Assembly: GCA_928085145.1 (NCBI GenBank)
Contig: OV725079.1
Coordinates: 152,087,925-152,151,924 of the forward strand
DNA from: Nezara viridula
Taxonomy: Eukaryota; Arthropoda; Insecta; Hemiptera; Pentatomidae
Length of the DNA stretch: 64,000 nt
Direction of reading: 5' to 3'
The notes below the pieces were generated by a model. It ran no database searches and was not told the DNA's origin. It was given only the letters and a program-made list of their open reading frames with translations. The translations under genes were made by a program, and so were the position numbers. Within the stretch, counting starts at the first letter, position 1, and every line of letters begins with the position of its first letter. Positions 46,637-56,769 of the stretch are shown in pieces.

Positions 46637-49600
46637 TATCACCATTCTCCAGCTCAACATGGGCCGTCGTCGCATCGTAGCGGATGAGTTGAGGGCTCTT
46701 GTTGGACGTTATGATGTTATGGCGATTCAAGAACCGAGCTGCCGTGGGAACATGGTCACGGGGTTTGGCCTCACATCGAAGATTATAGCCCTGAGCAGTG
46801 GAGAGAGGAGGCCCAGGGCAGCTATAGTGGTAAATAACCCAAACCTCGATGTGATGGATCTGAGGCAGTTTACCACGGCGGATTGTGTCGCATGTTATAT
46901 CAAATGGGGTAATATTACCTTTACGTTGGTTTCATCATATCTTCCTGACGGAGGTGATATAGACAACGACATATCCGCCATGGAGATGATCACGGCTTGC
47001 TATAGAAACATCATCATCTGCTCAGATACCAACTCCTGGAACACGGTCTGTGGATCCAATCAAACGAATAGAAGAGGCGTTAAACTCGGAGAATTCATTG
47101 GCCGAAGCCAGCTAGTGGTAATGAATGATCCCTCTGCCTTGCCAACGTTTTCTAGCGCTCGAGGGCAGAGCTGGATTGATGTAACACTAGCATCACCGGT
47201 GCTAGCGAGTCGCATCAACGATTGGATCCTACGATCTGAGACGAGTTCCGACCACCAAGCGATAGCTTTTAAGCTGGTGGAAAATATGGAAAGTTCCCAC
47301 GGCATCGCTATGGGTTATTTAACCCGAAGGGCAAATTGGAAAGCCTTCAGGTCAACGCTGGAGGAAAAATTAGTAGATGAAGAATGGGATGAAGCGGAGA
47401 CGGACCAGACAAATAGTCTAGATTATAGGGTCTCTAGGATCACAGATGTCATCCGTGACGCCGCTGAGGAATCCCTCCAGCAACGGAAGGTGAGAGCTCG
47501 ACCTATCCCATGGTGGACGCCGGCCTTAACTGCTATGAAGAGAGAGCTCTACAAGGCCCGGCGGTCCTATCAAAAGTGTGGTAGTGAGGAGAGGCGCGCC
47601 ACACTTCGCGACGAGTATAGGTCCAAGTCCAGAGCATACCGAAACGAAGTGCGCTCTCGAAAAAGGAAGTCTTGGGACGAGTTCATTATTGAAGAATCGT
47701 CCCAGAACCCCTGGGGTATCCCTTACAGAGTTGCCTTGGGTAAGTTAAATCCACAACAGGTAATAGCCGCATTGAAACGCGGAGCTACTCAGGCAACCAC
47801 TCTGGAGGAGACGGCAAAAACGTTCATTGCGGAAACCTACCCCAGGGATGATCCGTCCCAAGATAATGAAGAGGAGAGATACATTAGACGCACTACGGTA
47901 TGCCCACCAGGTACGGACCTATGCCCACCATGGGACATATGGGATCTCCGTGCTGCCGTGGATAGGCAAAGGACTGGTCGAGCTCCTGGCTTGGATTCGA
48001 TAGACACAGCAATACTAAGGAATAGTATCCCCTACATTGAACAAAGGCTGTTAGCATTGTTCAATGATTGCCTAGACAGGGGTTACTTCCCTAAAATATG
48101 GAAGATTGCTGATGTTAGACTCCTTTATAAGGGAGGAGATAAGGACAAGCAGTTAGCGAAGTCATATAGGCCCATATGTCTCCTTCCTATAATGAGTAAA
48201 TTGTTGGAGACCTTGCTGATGAGGAGTCTACGACCAGTCTTCTTAAGAGCTAGCCATCCACGACAGTACGGATGCACTAAAGGTAGGGGAACCGCAGATG
48301 CTCTGCTCAGGGTGCGCCGTGACGTTGAAGAGAAGGCGGAGAAGTATGTAATGCTTCTCCTATTTGATATATCCTCCGCCTTCGATAGCGTTTGGTGGCC
48401 GAGTGTACTCCAGCAGTTGCAAAAGTATGAAGCTCCCAGCAACCTGTACGACCTCTTAAGAAGCTATCTAGAAGACCGTAAATTAATGATAAAAGGTAAC
48501 TTCTTTGCTGTAGAGAATTCTGTAGAAAGAGGATGCCCACAAGGATCTGTACTAGGTCCAGCCTTGTGGAAACTGGTATTTGACGAGCTGCTGGGAGTAC
48601 TGGAAGAGCAGCGGTTCCCCGCCACTGCTTACGTAGACGATCTCGCAGTCGTGGTGGCATCGAACAGCAGAGCCAGATTAAAGGAAGAGGCTGAACGGTG
48701 CGCCAACCTTGTAGGAGAATGGTGCGAGAGAAAGAAGATGAAGATGGCGGCTTCAAAGACTCAGTCCGTTCTTTTGAGGGGTAAGACTGACAGGGCCCAC
48801 CCTATCACTCTGAATATACAGAGAGAAACGATACGTCCAAGTGAGGCGGTCACCTATCTTGGGATAAGGACTGGAAGAAAGTTTAACTTCACCCCTCACT
48901 TGGACTATCTGAGAAGTAGAGTGGCCCTGGCTCTTAATGGACTGAGTCGCATCGGGGGCGCCTTTTGGTGTCTCAGATACCCAGCCACCTTGGCTATTTA
49001 TAACGGAGTTATCTTGGGTATCCTGAGATATGCGTCCCCTGCGTGGAGTCAGACTCTCTCGCACCAACAGAAGAAAAGGTTGGCGACGATCCAGCGTATG
49101 GCTCTGCTGCGTGTCACTAGGGCGTACCGGTCAGTATCTCACGAGGCGGTACAAGTCTTAGCCGGAAGTATTCCAATCGATCTTCAACTTCGTGAGGACT
49201 ACTTTCGGCACGAAATGAAGAGAGATGGCTTGGTGGATCTACCGGCTAATCTCCGAGTGAGGATCAGTGAAGACCCAAGCAGATGGAAGAGGATTCTCCG
49301 GGAATGCACATTAGAAGAATGGAACCGGCGTTGGATGACAACGCCAAAAGGATCAACCCTAAGGAAATACTTCCCCACCGTCGGTTCAAGAATGGAAACT
49401 ACATGGCTCCTCCCGGACTATTGGGTCTCGCAATTCCTCACGGGGCATGGGGGATTCCGAGCAAAGCTTGTTCAACATGGTAAGAACATTGATCCCCTAT
49501 GCCCAAGTTGTAGGGTACCGGAGACCGCCGAGCACGTCTTATTAGCCTGTACCGCCTATGAGGCATTGAGGGCTAAGTTGCTGAGGGAGACTGGGCTCTA

Positions 49601-49760
49601 TGTCTTAACAGAGCACGATCTACCTCAGCTAGTGACCAGAGAGAACTACCCGCACTACAAGGCCTTTGTGTACGGGTGGAAAGACATCATTGGCCCAGCC
49701 CACTTCTATTTGGGTAGAAGAGAAGAAGCTCCACCACAGAGGATGGAAGAGCCAAGCTAA
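46629..49760 (+). CDS. LINE ORF2: APE endonuclease / reverse transcriptase
   Basis: 1043 residues from the ATG at 46629 (MNNITILQLNMGRRR). An in-frame ATG at 46605 exists, but family proteins start just before 'ILQLN'. Domain order: APE endonuclease (about 1-225) with N10, E35 (AIQEP), D133 (SDTNSW) and SDH at 207-209; reverse transcriptase (about 430-750) with SYRPICLLPIMSKLLE, DISSAFDSV (catalytic Asp about 580), GCPQGSVLGPAL and YVDD at 668-671, where many R1 elements have YADD; thumb with YLGIRTGRKFNFTPH; C-terminal CCHC C-X2-C-X7-H-X4-C at 958-974 (CPSC...HVLLAC). The protein nicks the target and copies the RNA from the nick. All visible catalytic residues are kept and no stop interrupts it. 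The R1 clade is well supported; the family is not named. Confidence 0.95.
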   Translation: MNNITILQLNMGRRRIVADELRALVGRYDVMAIQEPSCRGNMVTGFGLTSKIIALSSGERRPRAAIVVNNPNLDVMDLRQFTTADCVACYIKWGNITFTLVSSYLPDGGDIDNDISAMEMITACYRNIIICSDTNSWNTVCGSNQTNRRGVKLGEFIGRSQLVVMNDPSALPTFSSARGQSWIDVTLASPVLASRINDWILRSETSSDHQAIAFKLVENMESSHGIAMGYLTRRANWKAFRSTLEEKLVDEEWDEAETDQTNSLDYRVSRITDVIRDAAEESLQQRKVRARPIPWWTPALTAMKRELYKARRSYQKCGSEERRATLRDEYRSKSRAYRNEVRSRKRKSWDEFIIEESSQNPWGIPYRVALGKLNPQQVIAALKRGATQATTLEETAKTFIAETYPRDDPSQDNEEERYIRRTTVCPPGTDLCPPWDIWDLRAAVDRQRTGRAPGLDSIDTAILRNSIPYIEQRLLALFNDCLDRGYFPKIWKIADVRLLYKGGDKDKQLAKSYRPICLLPIMSKLLETLLMRSLRPVFLRASHPRQYGCTKGRGTADALLRVRRDVEEKAEKYVMLLLFDISSAFDSVWWPSVLQQLQKYEAPSNLYDLLRSYLEDRKLMIKGNFFAVENSVERGCPQGSVLGPALWKLVFDELLGVLEEQRFPATAYVDDLAVVVASNSRARLKEEAERCANLVGEWCERKKMKMAASKTQSVLLRGKTDRAHPITLNIQRETIRPSEAVTYLGIRTGRKFNFTPHLDYLRSRVALALNGLSRIGGAFWCLRYPATLAIYNGVILGILRYASPAWSQTLSHQQKKRLATIQRMALLRVTRAYRSVSHEAVQVLAGSIPIDLQLREDYFRHEMKRDGLVDLPANLRVRISEDPSRWKRILRECTLEEWNRRWMTTPKGSTLRKYFPTVGSRMETTWLLPDYWVSQFLTGHGGFRAKLVQHGKNIDPLCPSCRVPETAEHVLLACTAYEALRAKLLRETGLYVLTEHDLPQLVTRENYPHYKAFVYGWKDIIGPAHFYLGRREEAPPQRMEEPS

Positions 49761-49885
49761 ACAGAAAATCTTATTGTATCGATTGCAGTATTGGCTAGTT
49801 ATGCACACACGTGTAGCTATCCAATACTGCAAACACTCGTATTGCCAAACTGGCAGGGCAGAGATTTAAATAAATAAATAAAAAA
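49761..49885 (+). other. LINE 3' UTR with hairpin and (TAAA)n tail
   Basis: A perfect 12-bp stem, ttgcagtattgg (49783-49794) with ccaatactgcaa (49821-49832), encloses a 26-nt loop. The tail is 'taaataaataaataaaaaa'. A structured 3' UTR is a plausible recognition site for the element's own reverse transcriptase. Confidence 0.85.
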
Positions 49886-49900
49886 AGATGGCTCTGTTTT
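49886..49900 (+). repeat. Target site duplication, right copy
   Basis: Exact copy of 44721-44735. Confidence 0.95.
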
Positions 49901-50162
49901 TAACTAAAGGTGAGTAATAAAATATCTTGGGAGAAGGGGAAGGCGGTAGATTCTAGCGCCATCGACCATTGAGGGGATGGGCACTCCTGGGTGCATGGTT
50001 AACAACAACTCGTTGTATCCAAAATTAAACCTGATGAACTTTTCTTCCAGAATGTTGTTATTTATGCTTTCGTATTTGTTATAGTTTTTGAGATATTTAT
50101 TATCATGAATTGACAAGTTCAAGAAAAGTGGATTTACTCTAATTGTTTTAATAATAAATATT

Positions 50163-50474
50163 ATGGATTTCGATGAGTCCGTAGCTAAGTTTCTGAAATT
50201 TCTCAAGATTACTAATGCCGAACTGCCAGGTCTACAGCACCCATCCGTTGAATTTTATAGAATGAGAAAAAAAAATAATACGAAAATGGCTGACAAGGGT
50301 GTTGGACAAGTTGCCGACGACTTCTGTCTACGAAGTAAAAAGACAGAGGTCGTCGACAATATCAATATGAGGTTTCATAAATACTTCAACAAAAGGAACG
50401 CCTTTGATTCGGAGCTTGCGGGACGATACCAAACTCAACAAGGAGCTTCATGGAGGGCCTTGAAGTCGACATAA
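50163..50474 (+). CDS. Unrecognised 103-residue open frame
   Basis: A frame from ATG 50163 to TAA reads MDFDESVAKFLKFLKITNAE, then a basic stretch (RMRKKNNTKMADKG) and a mixed C-terminal half (VDNINMRFHKYFNKRNAFDS). Composition is balanced and unlike the AT-noise frames; GC is higher than the surroundings. A polyadenylation-like AATAAA lies at about 50719. No domain is recognised. It starts about 260 bp beyond the R1-clade insertion and belongs to the pre-insertion locus. It may be a small gene, a terminal exon, or a fragment of an unknown repeat. Confidence 0.35.
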   Translation: MDFDESVAKFLKFLKITNAELPGLQHPSVEFYRMRKKNNTKMADKGVGQVADDFCLRSKKTEVVDNINMRFHKYFNKRNAFDSELAGRYQTQQGASWRALKST

Positions 50475-51134
50475 AGGCAAGGTTGGTAGAGAACATAACA
50501 TATTCCCTGGGAATCATCCACCATTATGTTCATAGGAGTTTAATAAGTTGTCATCAGAAAGTATGAACTGGATTAGGACGAGGGAGGGAAAATGTGAGAA
50601 AAAATAAGAAAAGTGTATAAGGAGAGAGAAGGGAAAGAAAGATAATCAGTTTGTACTGTATATTTGTGTATTAGTATTAATGACCTATTGATTGATATTA
50701 TTATTCTGTTTCTTTTTAAATAAAGTTATTAAACTTTTTTAATCACTCAGCCTTTGGTTTTACAAGAAAATTCATAGCAAAATAGTTGTAGACAATTTCA
50801 CTTTCTCAAAATTGTATAAGATCTTGCTAATTTATCTTCAATGGATTAAAAATTACGGCAGTTATGAATATTCTGCTAAATTTCGAGATTTTTTTGTGAA
50901 ATATATTTCTTTGAGTAATTTCAATATTTATAGATGCCCATACGAGCTAGGATGTCGGATATTTACCCATGAAGGGGTTTATAAAGTATATAATGATAAT
51001 ATATTTTGTAAATACTTATTACTGTTTGTTTAATTGTATGCATATTATTAATAATCACTATTTGTTTTAATATATTTTTTTTTAAAGTTGAGACATGAGG
51101 CCCTGTTCTTTTCATTGAACGAACAAGAATGAGA
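50475..51134. other. No gene seen
   Basis: Purine-rich then AT-rich sequence; a frame at 50812-51033 has no domain. Confidence 0.4.
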
Positions 51135-51665
51135 ATTTCTCTGATCAGTATTTTTGCAATATTATTGGATTAGGACGGCAAGGTCCAGGCCCATTTCTTC
51201 GGCGAGTACATCCACCAAAGGCCTTGTTCTTTTCCAGTTCTTGTTGATATCTTGGATTAATGGGTTAGCACAGACCTTCTGCCCATCACACATTTTATCT
51301 GCGCCTCCGTCCTATGAATCCTGGCACCAAGGGGAGCTGGAGCACCTCCCGGATCTTTACATTGTTTGGCCTTTGTAGGGTTGTACCACAGACGAATCGT
51401 TGAAAGACAGAGTTCTGGAAGTCCTTTAATCCCTGGAGCTTAGATTATAGAAGTACCAGAGAAGATGAGCGGCGTGGAGCAATGTAGTTCGGATGATTTG
51501 TAGCTTGATTCTCAAGGAGAGCTGCGGCGCTGTCAACAGGTGTAGAGCCGATAAATCTTCTGCCTGGTCAGCTCTAGGCTCTGCCTCTGCAGTGAGACGC
51601 CGAGGTAGAGATCCGTTGTCAACTCTGCTGGTGGTTCGAAACGTAGGCTAACTGCTGTGGCTCTT
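51135..51665 (-). pseudogene. LINE RT C-terminal remnant, family F
   Basis: On the minus strand broken frames give PAELTTDLYLGVSLQRQSLE (the YLGV block after the RT palm), LRIKLQIIRTTLLHAAHLLW, KDFQNSVFQRFVCGTTLQRP and NVKIREVLQLPLVPGFIGRR. The last block, 'LQLPxVPxFI', recurs at 57260 (LQLPSVPEFI), so both belong to one family. Several frameshifts and stops. The LINE assignment is solid; the clade is uncertain. Confidence 0.6.
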
Positions 51666-51769
51666 TCCCGACTAACTTCTCTATAATTTAACAAAAATTG
51701 TCCTCATGATATATCGAATTTCTATTCAATTTTCAAATAGTTTTTCGACTTTTCCGACTGACCCAACAC

Positions 51770-52245
51770 TTACTAGACGAACACTCTAAACTCATCATAA
51801 TGAACATACGGAGTTTAGCTTTGGGGTTCAATCGAACCCCTATCGAAACCATCGAATTCCTATCGTATCCAATCCTTACAATCCAAAATCTTTCGTAAAA
51901 TCCTTAATGCCCCATATTTTGTCACAAATAGAACCATTCTTAAAGATCTTAAAGTTCCATATGTAGCCGATTTAGTCCGAGCCAGATACCCATCCTTTCA
52001 TGATTAACTCCAGTCCCATCCGAATCCACTAGTTCCCAGCCTTGCTTCTTCCTCAATTTCTGATAGTTCCTCTAGGTTTCTGAAAAGAAGATGGCCACGT
52101 GATCTTCTCATCTATAATTAAATAGGGAGTGCTACCACTGGGCAGTATCTCTTCAAGTCTGTTCATGTCATTATTTCCAATGTGTACATTTTTACTAGTT
52201 GTTTTGTTTATACTGTTTTAAATTTCATTAAATAAGTAAAATTAA
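51770..52245 (+). pseudogene. Jockey-like subfamily A 3' end
   Basis: It reads TYGV-stop-LWGS, RIQSLQSKIFRKILNAPYFV, TNRTILKDLKVPYVADLVRA, a stop and RFLKRRWPRDLLIYN-stop, collinear with the end of the 22-kb RT. The 3' UTR has the subfamily-A signature 'gtgctaccactgggcagtatctctt' and 'tttttactagttgt...aaatttcattaaataag', then an A tail. Confidence 0.78.
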
Positions 52246-53104
52246 AAAAAAAAGTTTTTGATTTCGGGTAGTTCTACCGTCTTGAGAGACCATGATTAAT
52301 TTTTACTTACTGGTCAATTATACTATTTCCTGCGGATGAAGTACTTTATTCAAGAGACGGGTTGATGAAACAAAGAGTTGGCTAGTAGAATCGAGAAGGT
52401 ATAGATACCATCCGAGAGGAGGAAGCAGCAGTCGCTAACGATTCCAGATGGAACAAAGGCCGATGCGCCAATAGTGAACCGATATCGGCCCTAATGAAAC
52501 CAACACCAAATGCCTTTATCGCCCGCCCCTTAGTGCATTGTCCGGCGCGGCTCTGTATTGTCCCTTAATTTTAGTCCTATTCTTGTCCCCTGTGTACTTT
52601 AATTGTGCTTTGCGTCACTGTTATATAGTGACTAATTAACATTGAATAAATTTAAACTTCACATAGCTTTTTGGACTAAAACATTAATCAGTTGACAAGA
52701 CTCTTAAAAATTAAATAAATAAAGTATCACCAGCAGAACTTCGTCACTGAGGTTTTAACTTAAAAAAAAAAAAAACAGAACAAAAAAAAATTAAATGGGA
52801 TTATAATGTTTCATTAAACCTAAACAGAAAAATAAAATTATTGGTTTATTGTTTTCAAAATCTAATAAATTAAATATGTACAACATAGTCCCACACACGA
52901 CATTTTCCACATTATAGGGAGAAGTTTGTTCGCTAAAAAGACTAGGTCATTTTAAAATATTTTTTTTTTATACAGATACGTTTTATTAAGCTTTGTAGAT
53001 AATTTGAATAAATATCTAAAGGGAATTAGTAATCAACCAGGAGGTTTATAATTTTGAGCTATCAGAAAACCAACTAAAGGACATCAAATGTATATGGATA
53101 TGTA
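52246..53104. other. No gene seen; GC-richer patch at 52380-52620
   Basis: The patch reads 'gcgccaatagtgaaccgatat...tgtccggcgcggctctgtattg' and ends before 'cattgaataaattt'. It could be an LTR or LINE fragment but has no recognisable boundary or frame. Confidence 0.35.
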
Positions 53105-53730
53105 TATGATATGTAAATAATATAGCAGTCATTGGAAGCAATCAAGAAGACATTGAAAACCTCGCTAGGACTCTGATAAGAGAAATAGAGCAAATGGGCC
53201 TACAATTTATGGAAGATAAAACAAAATAAATGGTGACAAGCTGAAAATCCTATCTGATTAACAGAATGTGCAAAGAAAAGAAATCGTTCTCGAGATTAGA
53301 CGAATTCTAATATCTCGGATCTCCAATTAACCAAATTAATGACAAATATTTGGAAATAGACCAGCATATAACAAGAGCAAACAGTTTTCTTCCCTTTAAA
53401 AAAAATATGTAAATCTCGAAAAATTCCAAGAAATCGTTAATTAAAGATGTAAATGTGATGATTGAGTCAGTTCACACAAACCCCTGGATTCTACCTAATG
53501 CACTAGAAAAAATCTATTTGAATATTTGAAAACAAAATTCTCCGCGATAGCCGAAGCGATCTGAAATCAGAAGACAAATAATCAGCTTCTTACAGAAACT
53601 GGTCAATCAATAACACATGAGAAGGAAAGCAAGGAGGTTAACATGGGCAGAGCATGTAGCTACTATAAATCTATCAGAAAGCTTCTACACAACAATGAAA
53701 GCCTCAATAGAAGACAAAAAGTGAAAGGTC
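53105..53730 (+). pseudogene. RTE/CR1-like LINE reverse transcriptase remnant
   Basis: The sequence reads IAVIGSNQEDIENLARTLIR, EIEQMGLQFMEDKTK-stop, FSRLDEF-stop-YLGSPINQ and EIDQHITRANSF, then after broken frames RRKARRLTWAEHV. The order 'D(D)IAVI', 'GL.....KTK', 'F.YLGS', 'EI..RI..A', 'RRLTW.EH' is the post-catalytic half of a widespread animal LINE type. Many stops; inactive. Confidence 0.65.
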
Positions 53731-54060
53731 AAAAAACAGATAGATAGATATAATAAATAAATGTGCAATAGAGCTACATGCAAATAAGTGGAAATAAATA
53801 ACCCAAGATAGGTAGAAATGGATAAGGCTGATTAAGGTGACAAACATTTCCAGATTTTCTGGAAGGATGAAATACTAACGGAGGGATCAATCTACTTACT
53901 TAGTATATGTAGTAGTTAATAGTATGTAGGAATACAAGTGGACGGATCAGAATCCAGACTTGTATGGAGAGAGAATAGCGTAAAATATTATTTTGTTATT
54001 ATTGTTATTCTGAAGGGACTTAGTCCCAGAATAAAGTTTTTTTTTCTATCTATCTATCTA
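53731..54060 (+). repeat. LINE 3' end with GGGAC hairpin and (TATC)n tail
   Basis: 'ctgaagggacttagtcccagaataaag' (54012-54038) is nearly identical to 20096-20120 and includes the small hairpin GGGAC..GTCCC. A T-run and (TATC)n follow. 53934-53990 also resembles 8639-8700. Confidence 0.6.
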
Positions 54061-54230
54061 AAGGTTTTTGGGTATTGTGAAATAAAAAGGCATACTGATG
54101 AGGAAAAAAAGTGTGCATAATAAATATACTGATCATTCGATCATATGGTTTAAATCTCACAGATTGAGAATCAAGGACCTGAGGAATTGATCAAAAGACT
54201 GGTAATCATTCCGCCATGAAATCAAAGCTT

Positions 54231-54247
54231 AATCAAATTGTAAATTG

Positions 54248-54299
<52 letters not shown>

Positions 54300-54317
54300 C
54301 AATTTACAATTTGATTA
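54231..54317. repeat. (TA)n inside a perfect 20-bp inverted repeat
   Basis: aatcaaattgtaaattgaaa (54231-54250) and its exact reverse complement (54298-54317) flank a pure (TA)n of about 47 bp. The whole can fold as one long stem. Confidence 0.95.
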
Positions 54318-55519
54318 TTTTAAGATACCATAATGAGAGATAAAAATACAATTTTAATTACATTGCACTAGCAAGCTTGTGTGGCACTGCTGATATAGTA
54401 CAAATTAAAATTATTTAAAAAATTATACATTTATAAATATTTATAAAAATTAAAATGATTTTTGATGTTTGGAGTGACGTGCTATCTTAATTCTTTATAC
54501 GATCTTATTTTTTTCTGTCTTGATGATGCTTGCGTTGGTGAATCTTAAGGTGGATAAACCTTAAGGTGAATCTTAAGGTGGTTAGTGTTTACTTGGTTTT
54601 TTGGAGACTTGAGGCTTTATTTTAGAAATCATCCTAGTACCTTTGTCGTTATTTTTATTTTGTATATAATGCTTTCCCCATTATTGTATTGTTATAAATA
54701 TATTTATGTCAATTGCTCTATATTTCACTAAGAAAATCAAACAATTTTTTACTACTCATTCATTGATTGCATCTTGAAGTAAAACGGAGTATAAATTCCA
54801 TTCCTCATGAAAAGTAATTGGGTTGAGAAGACATACAAGCCGTGGAGCGACCGTAATGAAGCAGCGGCCCTATCCGTCTAAGAGGCACTAAAGATGTATG
54901 TGAACGGTTTTTGGTGAGTTGCCTGTATCGGATAGAGCCCGGACAAGAACCCTCTGGAGAGATCTCTGATGGGAACAAATTGCAATAAACTTGGTCGGCT
55001 GATGGAGTCTCGTTCGGAACCATCCTATCAGACGAGGAACATTCTTCCTTACCCCAACGGAGTATAATCCTCAACACCACTCCTCCCTGATAGCTTGGTC
55101 AGGTTTACTCTTGGCGGTGTCTGATAATATTGCAAAGGAATCAAACTACATCTCTTATCCTACTTCATTAGCAATGCATCAATTTCATATCATTGGATCC
55201 TCTTTCATCTTTAAAATATTATGAGTTTTAATGGTTCGACGATAGCGAATGTTTACTATTTTTATTACTTCACATACTAATCTATACCTATTGCTGAACT
55301 TTTACAAACCGGAAGATGGTCTGATGGTTTTCATGAAAATAAAGATATGCTCGGTATTGGAAACGATAGCATCCAGCAGTACCTCTATTCTGGACTGATT
55401 AAATAATCCTGGTTTGTTAAGGAAAGATATCTGTCATTCAGCAACATTTTTGATCCCTCTTCGTATTTTTTATATGTATGATGTACTTAATGAAGCGTGT
55501 GTAGGATCTTAATACTTCA
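54318..55519. other. No firm gene; GC-richer patch at 54830-55085
   Basis: The patch has an uninterrupted 91-codon minus-strand frame (54805-55080) without a known domain. The small repeat 'cttaaggtgg/cttaaggtga' occurs at 54546-54580. Confidence 0.35.
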
Positions 55520-55648
55520 TTTTTTTTAACTACTATTATGATATTTACAACTGTATTAGTATGAATACATCTAGTAAATTTGTACAGAGAAATATTATTA
55601 CATGAAACACGCTTGTTGAGAAACTACCCACTGGTAGCACTCTAATAC
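55520..55648 (-). repeat. Jockey subfamily A 3' UTR fragment
   Basis: The reverse complement contains 'gctaccagtgggtagtttctcaacaagcgtg' and 'tttctctgtacaaatttactag', as at 12785-12900 and 52131-52210. Confidence 0.7.
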
Positions 55649-56769
55649 TTCATTAAATTATTGTTGTTGCTAGTCGAATAATGATATAACATCGTTAATA
55701 AATTTAACGTAAGTGGACCCAATATTGATAGAAGGAAATGGTAGTGTCAAGTGAAGTGGGATGTGCTATTTAACGGAATCTTACTTTGTGAAATCATGAA
55801 AGGGTTAAAATAAAGAAGAAAGATAATTAGCAAAAAGTTAAGACTTTTCTTCATCCGATCCGGCCCAGGATCCAGCTTTTCATGGGAGAGATGCTGACAC
55901 CTCTCCATGTTTTATCAACTTTTATTCTGCTAGAAGCCCCATCATCAGTTGAATGCTGATATCTGTAGGCATTGACATTTTTTTTTTTCATTTGTAAATT
56001 AATTAGATTTTTTAAAGGCAAATAAGATCTATATCTATCTTATATGATGGATGTCTTACCCGCTCTTTGTTCTGAATAAGCCTCGTGTATAGTAAGGATA
56101 TTTATTGTAAGCTTGGCCTTGAGTATTGATAAACACTATGCACCTACTTCAGGATGACGATGGACCTGGAAAAGGTGGGAAAATAGGAAAATTTTGGAAA
56201 TAAATATTAAAGTCAGAGAATTTGTATAGTACATAAATATTTTTTTCAAATCGGATATAAATATACAGTGGGTATCGTTGAAAGGGTAAACTTCGTCCTT
56301 ATAAACGACCGCGGTCGCTATATTTATCCACCCTTGACTGTAAATAATGGTCAATAATAGTGGTATTTATATTGAAATCAAACAGGGGTAGTAAATGAAT
56401 AAAATTGGACTTAAAATAGAGCCTTTTTGAAAAGAAAAACATACCAATACTATTTATAATATTCGTAGTATACACATCTGTCTCGAGGGCACTCATTCGT
56501 TCGACCCCTGGTACTACTTAAAAGAGCATTTATTAATCAGAAATGTCACAATTGGTGCTGTTTGTAGTAATAAAGAAACTACATTACTTAAAAGGAACTA
56601 CCTGAATAGAATCGCTCATAGCTCACTTTCTTTTATAATAGAAACATCTGAAATTTATCTGTAAAGCATCACATTTTACCTTCTCCCAGTTTGTTAAAAT
56701 GAAATAAAAGCCATAAAAATAAACTACTACAAGTTTAGTTTTCTTAGTTTTAGCTGACATCTAAGGAAC
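55649..56769. other. No gene seen
   Basis: Unassigned; short minus-strand frames at 56136-56496 lack domains. Confidence 0.4.

Larger units (their letters stand above)
44736..49885 (+). mobile_element. Full-length, apparently intact R1-clade LINE
   Basis: The 5150-bp element lies between perfect 15-bp target duplications. Order: 443-bp 5' UTR, ORF1 (45179-46636), ORF2 (46629-49760, overlapping by 8 nt), 125-bp 3' UTR with a hairpin, and a (TAAA)n/A tail. ORF layout, triple zinc knuckle in ORF1, APE endonuclease at the start of ORF2 and the C-terminal CCHC place it in the R1 clade. Neither ORF has a stop or frameshift, and the two duplications are identical, so the insertion is recent and may be mobile. 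The target is not 28S rDNA (agatggctctgtttt sits in ordinary AT-rich DNA), unlike canonical R1. Confidence 0.93.

Noticed and set aside
47060..49067. Several 80-150-codon minus-strand frames inside ORF2
   Set aside because: Antisense shadows of the intact reverse transcriptase frame.
44736..49885. A canonical 28S-rDNA-specific R1 copy
   Set aside because: The flanks and the 15-bp duplication do not look like 28S rDNA and no rRNA sequence is seen in the window.
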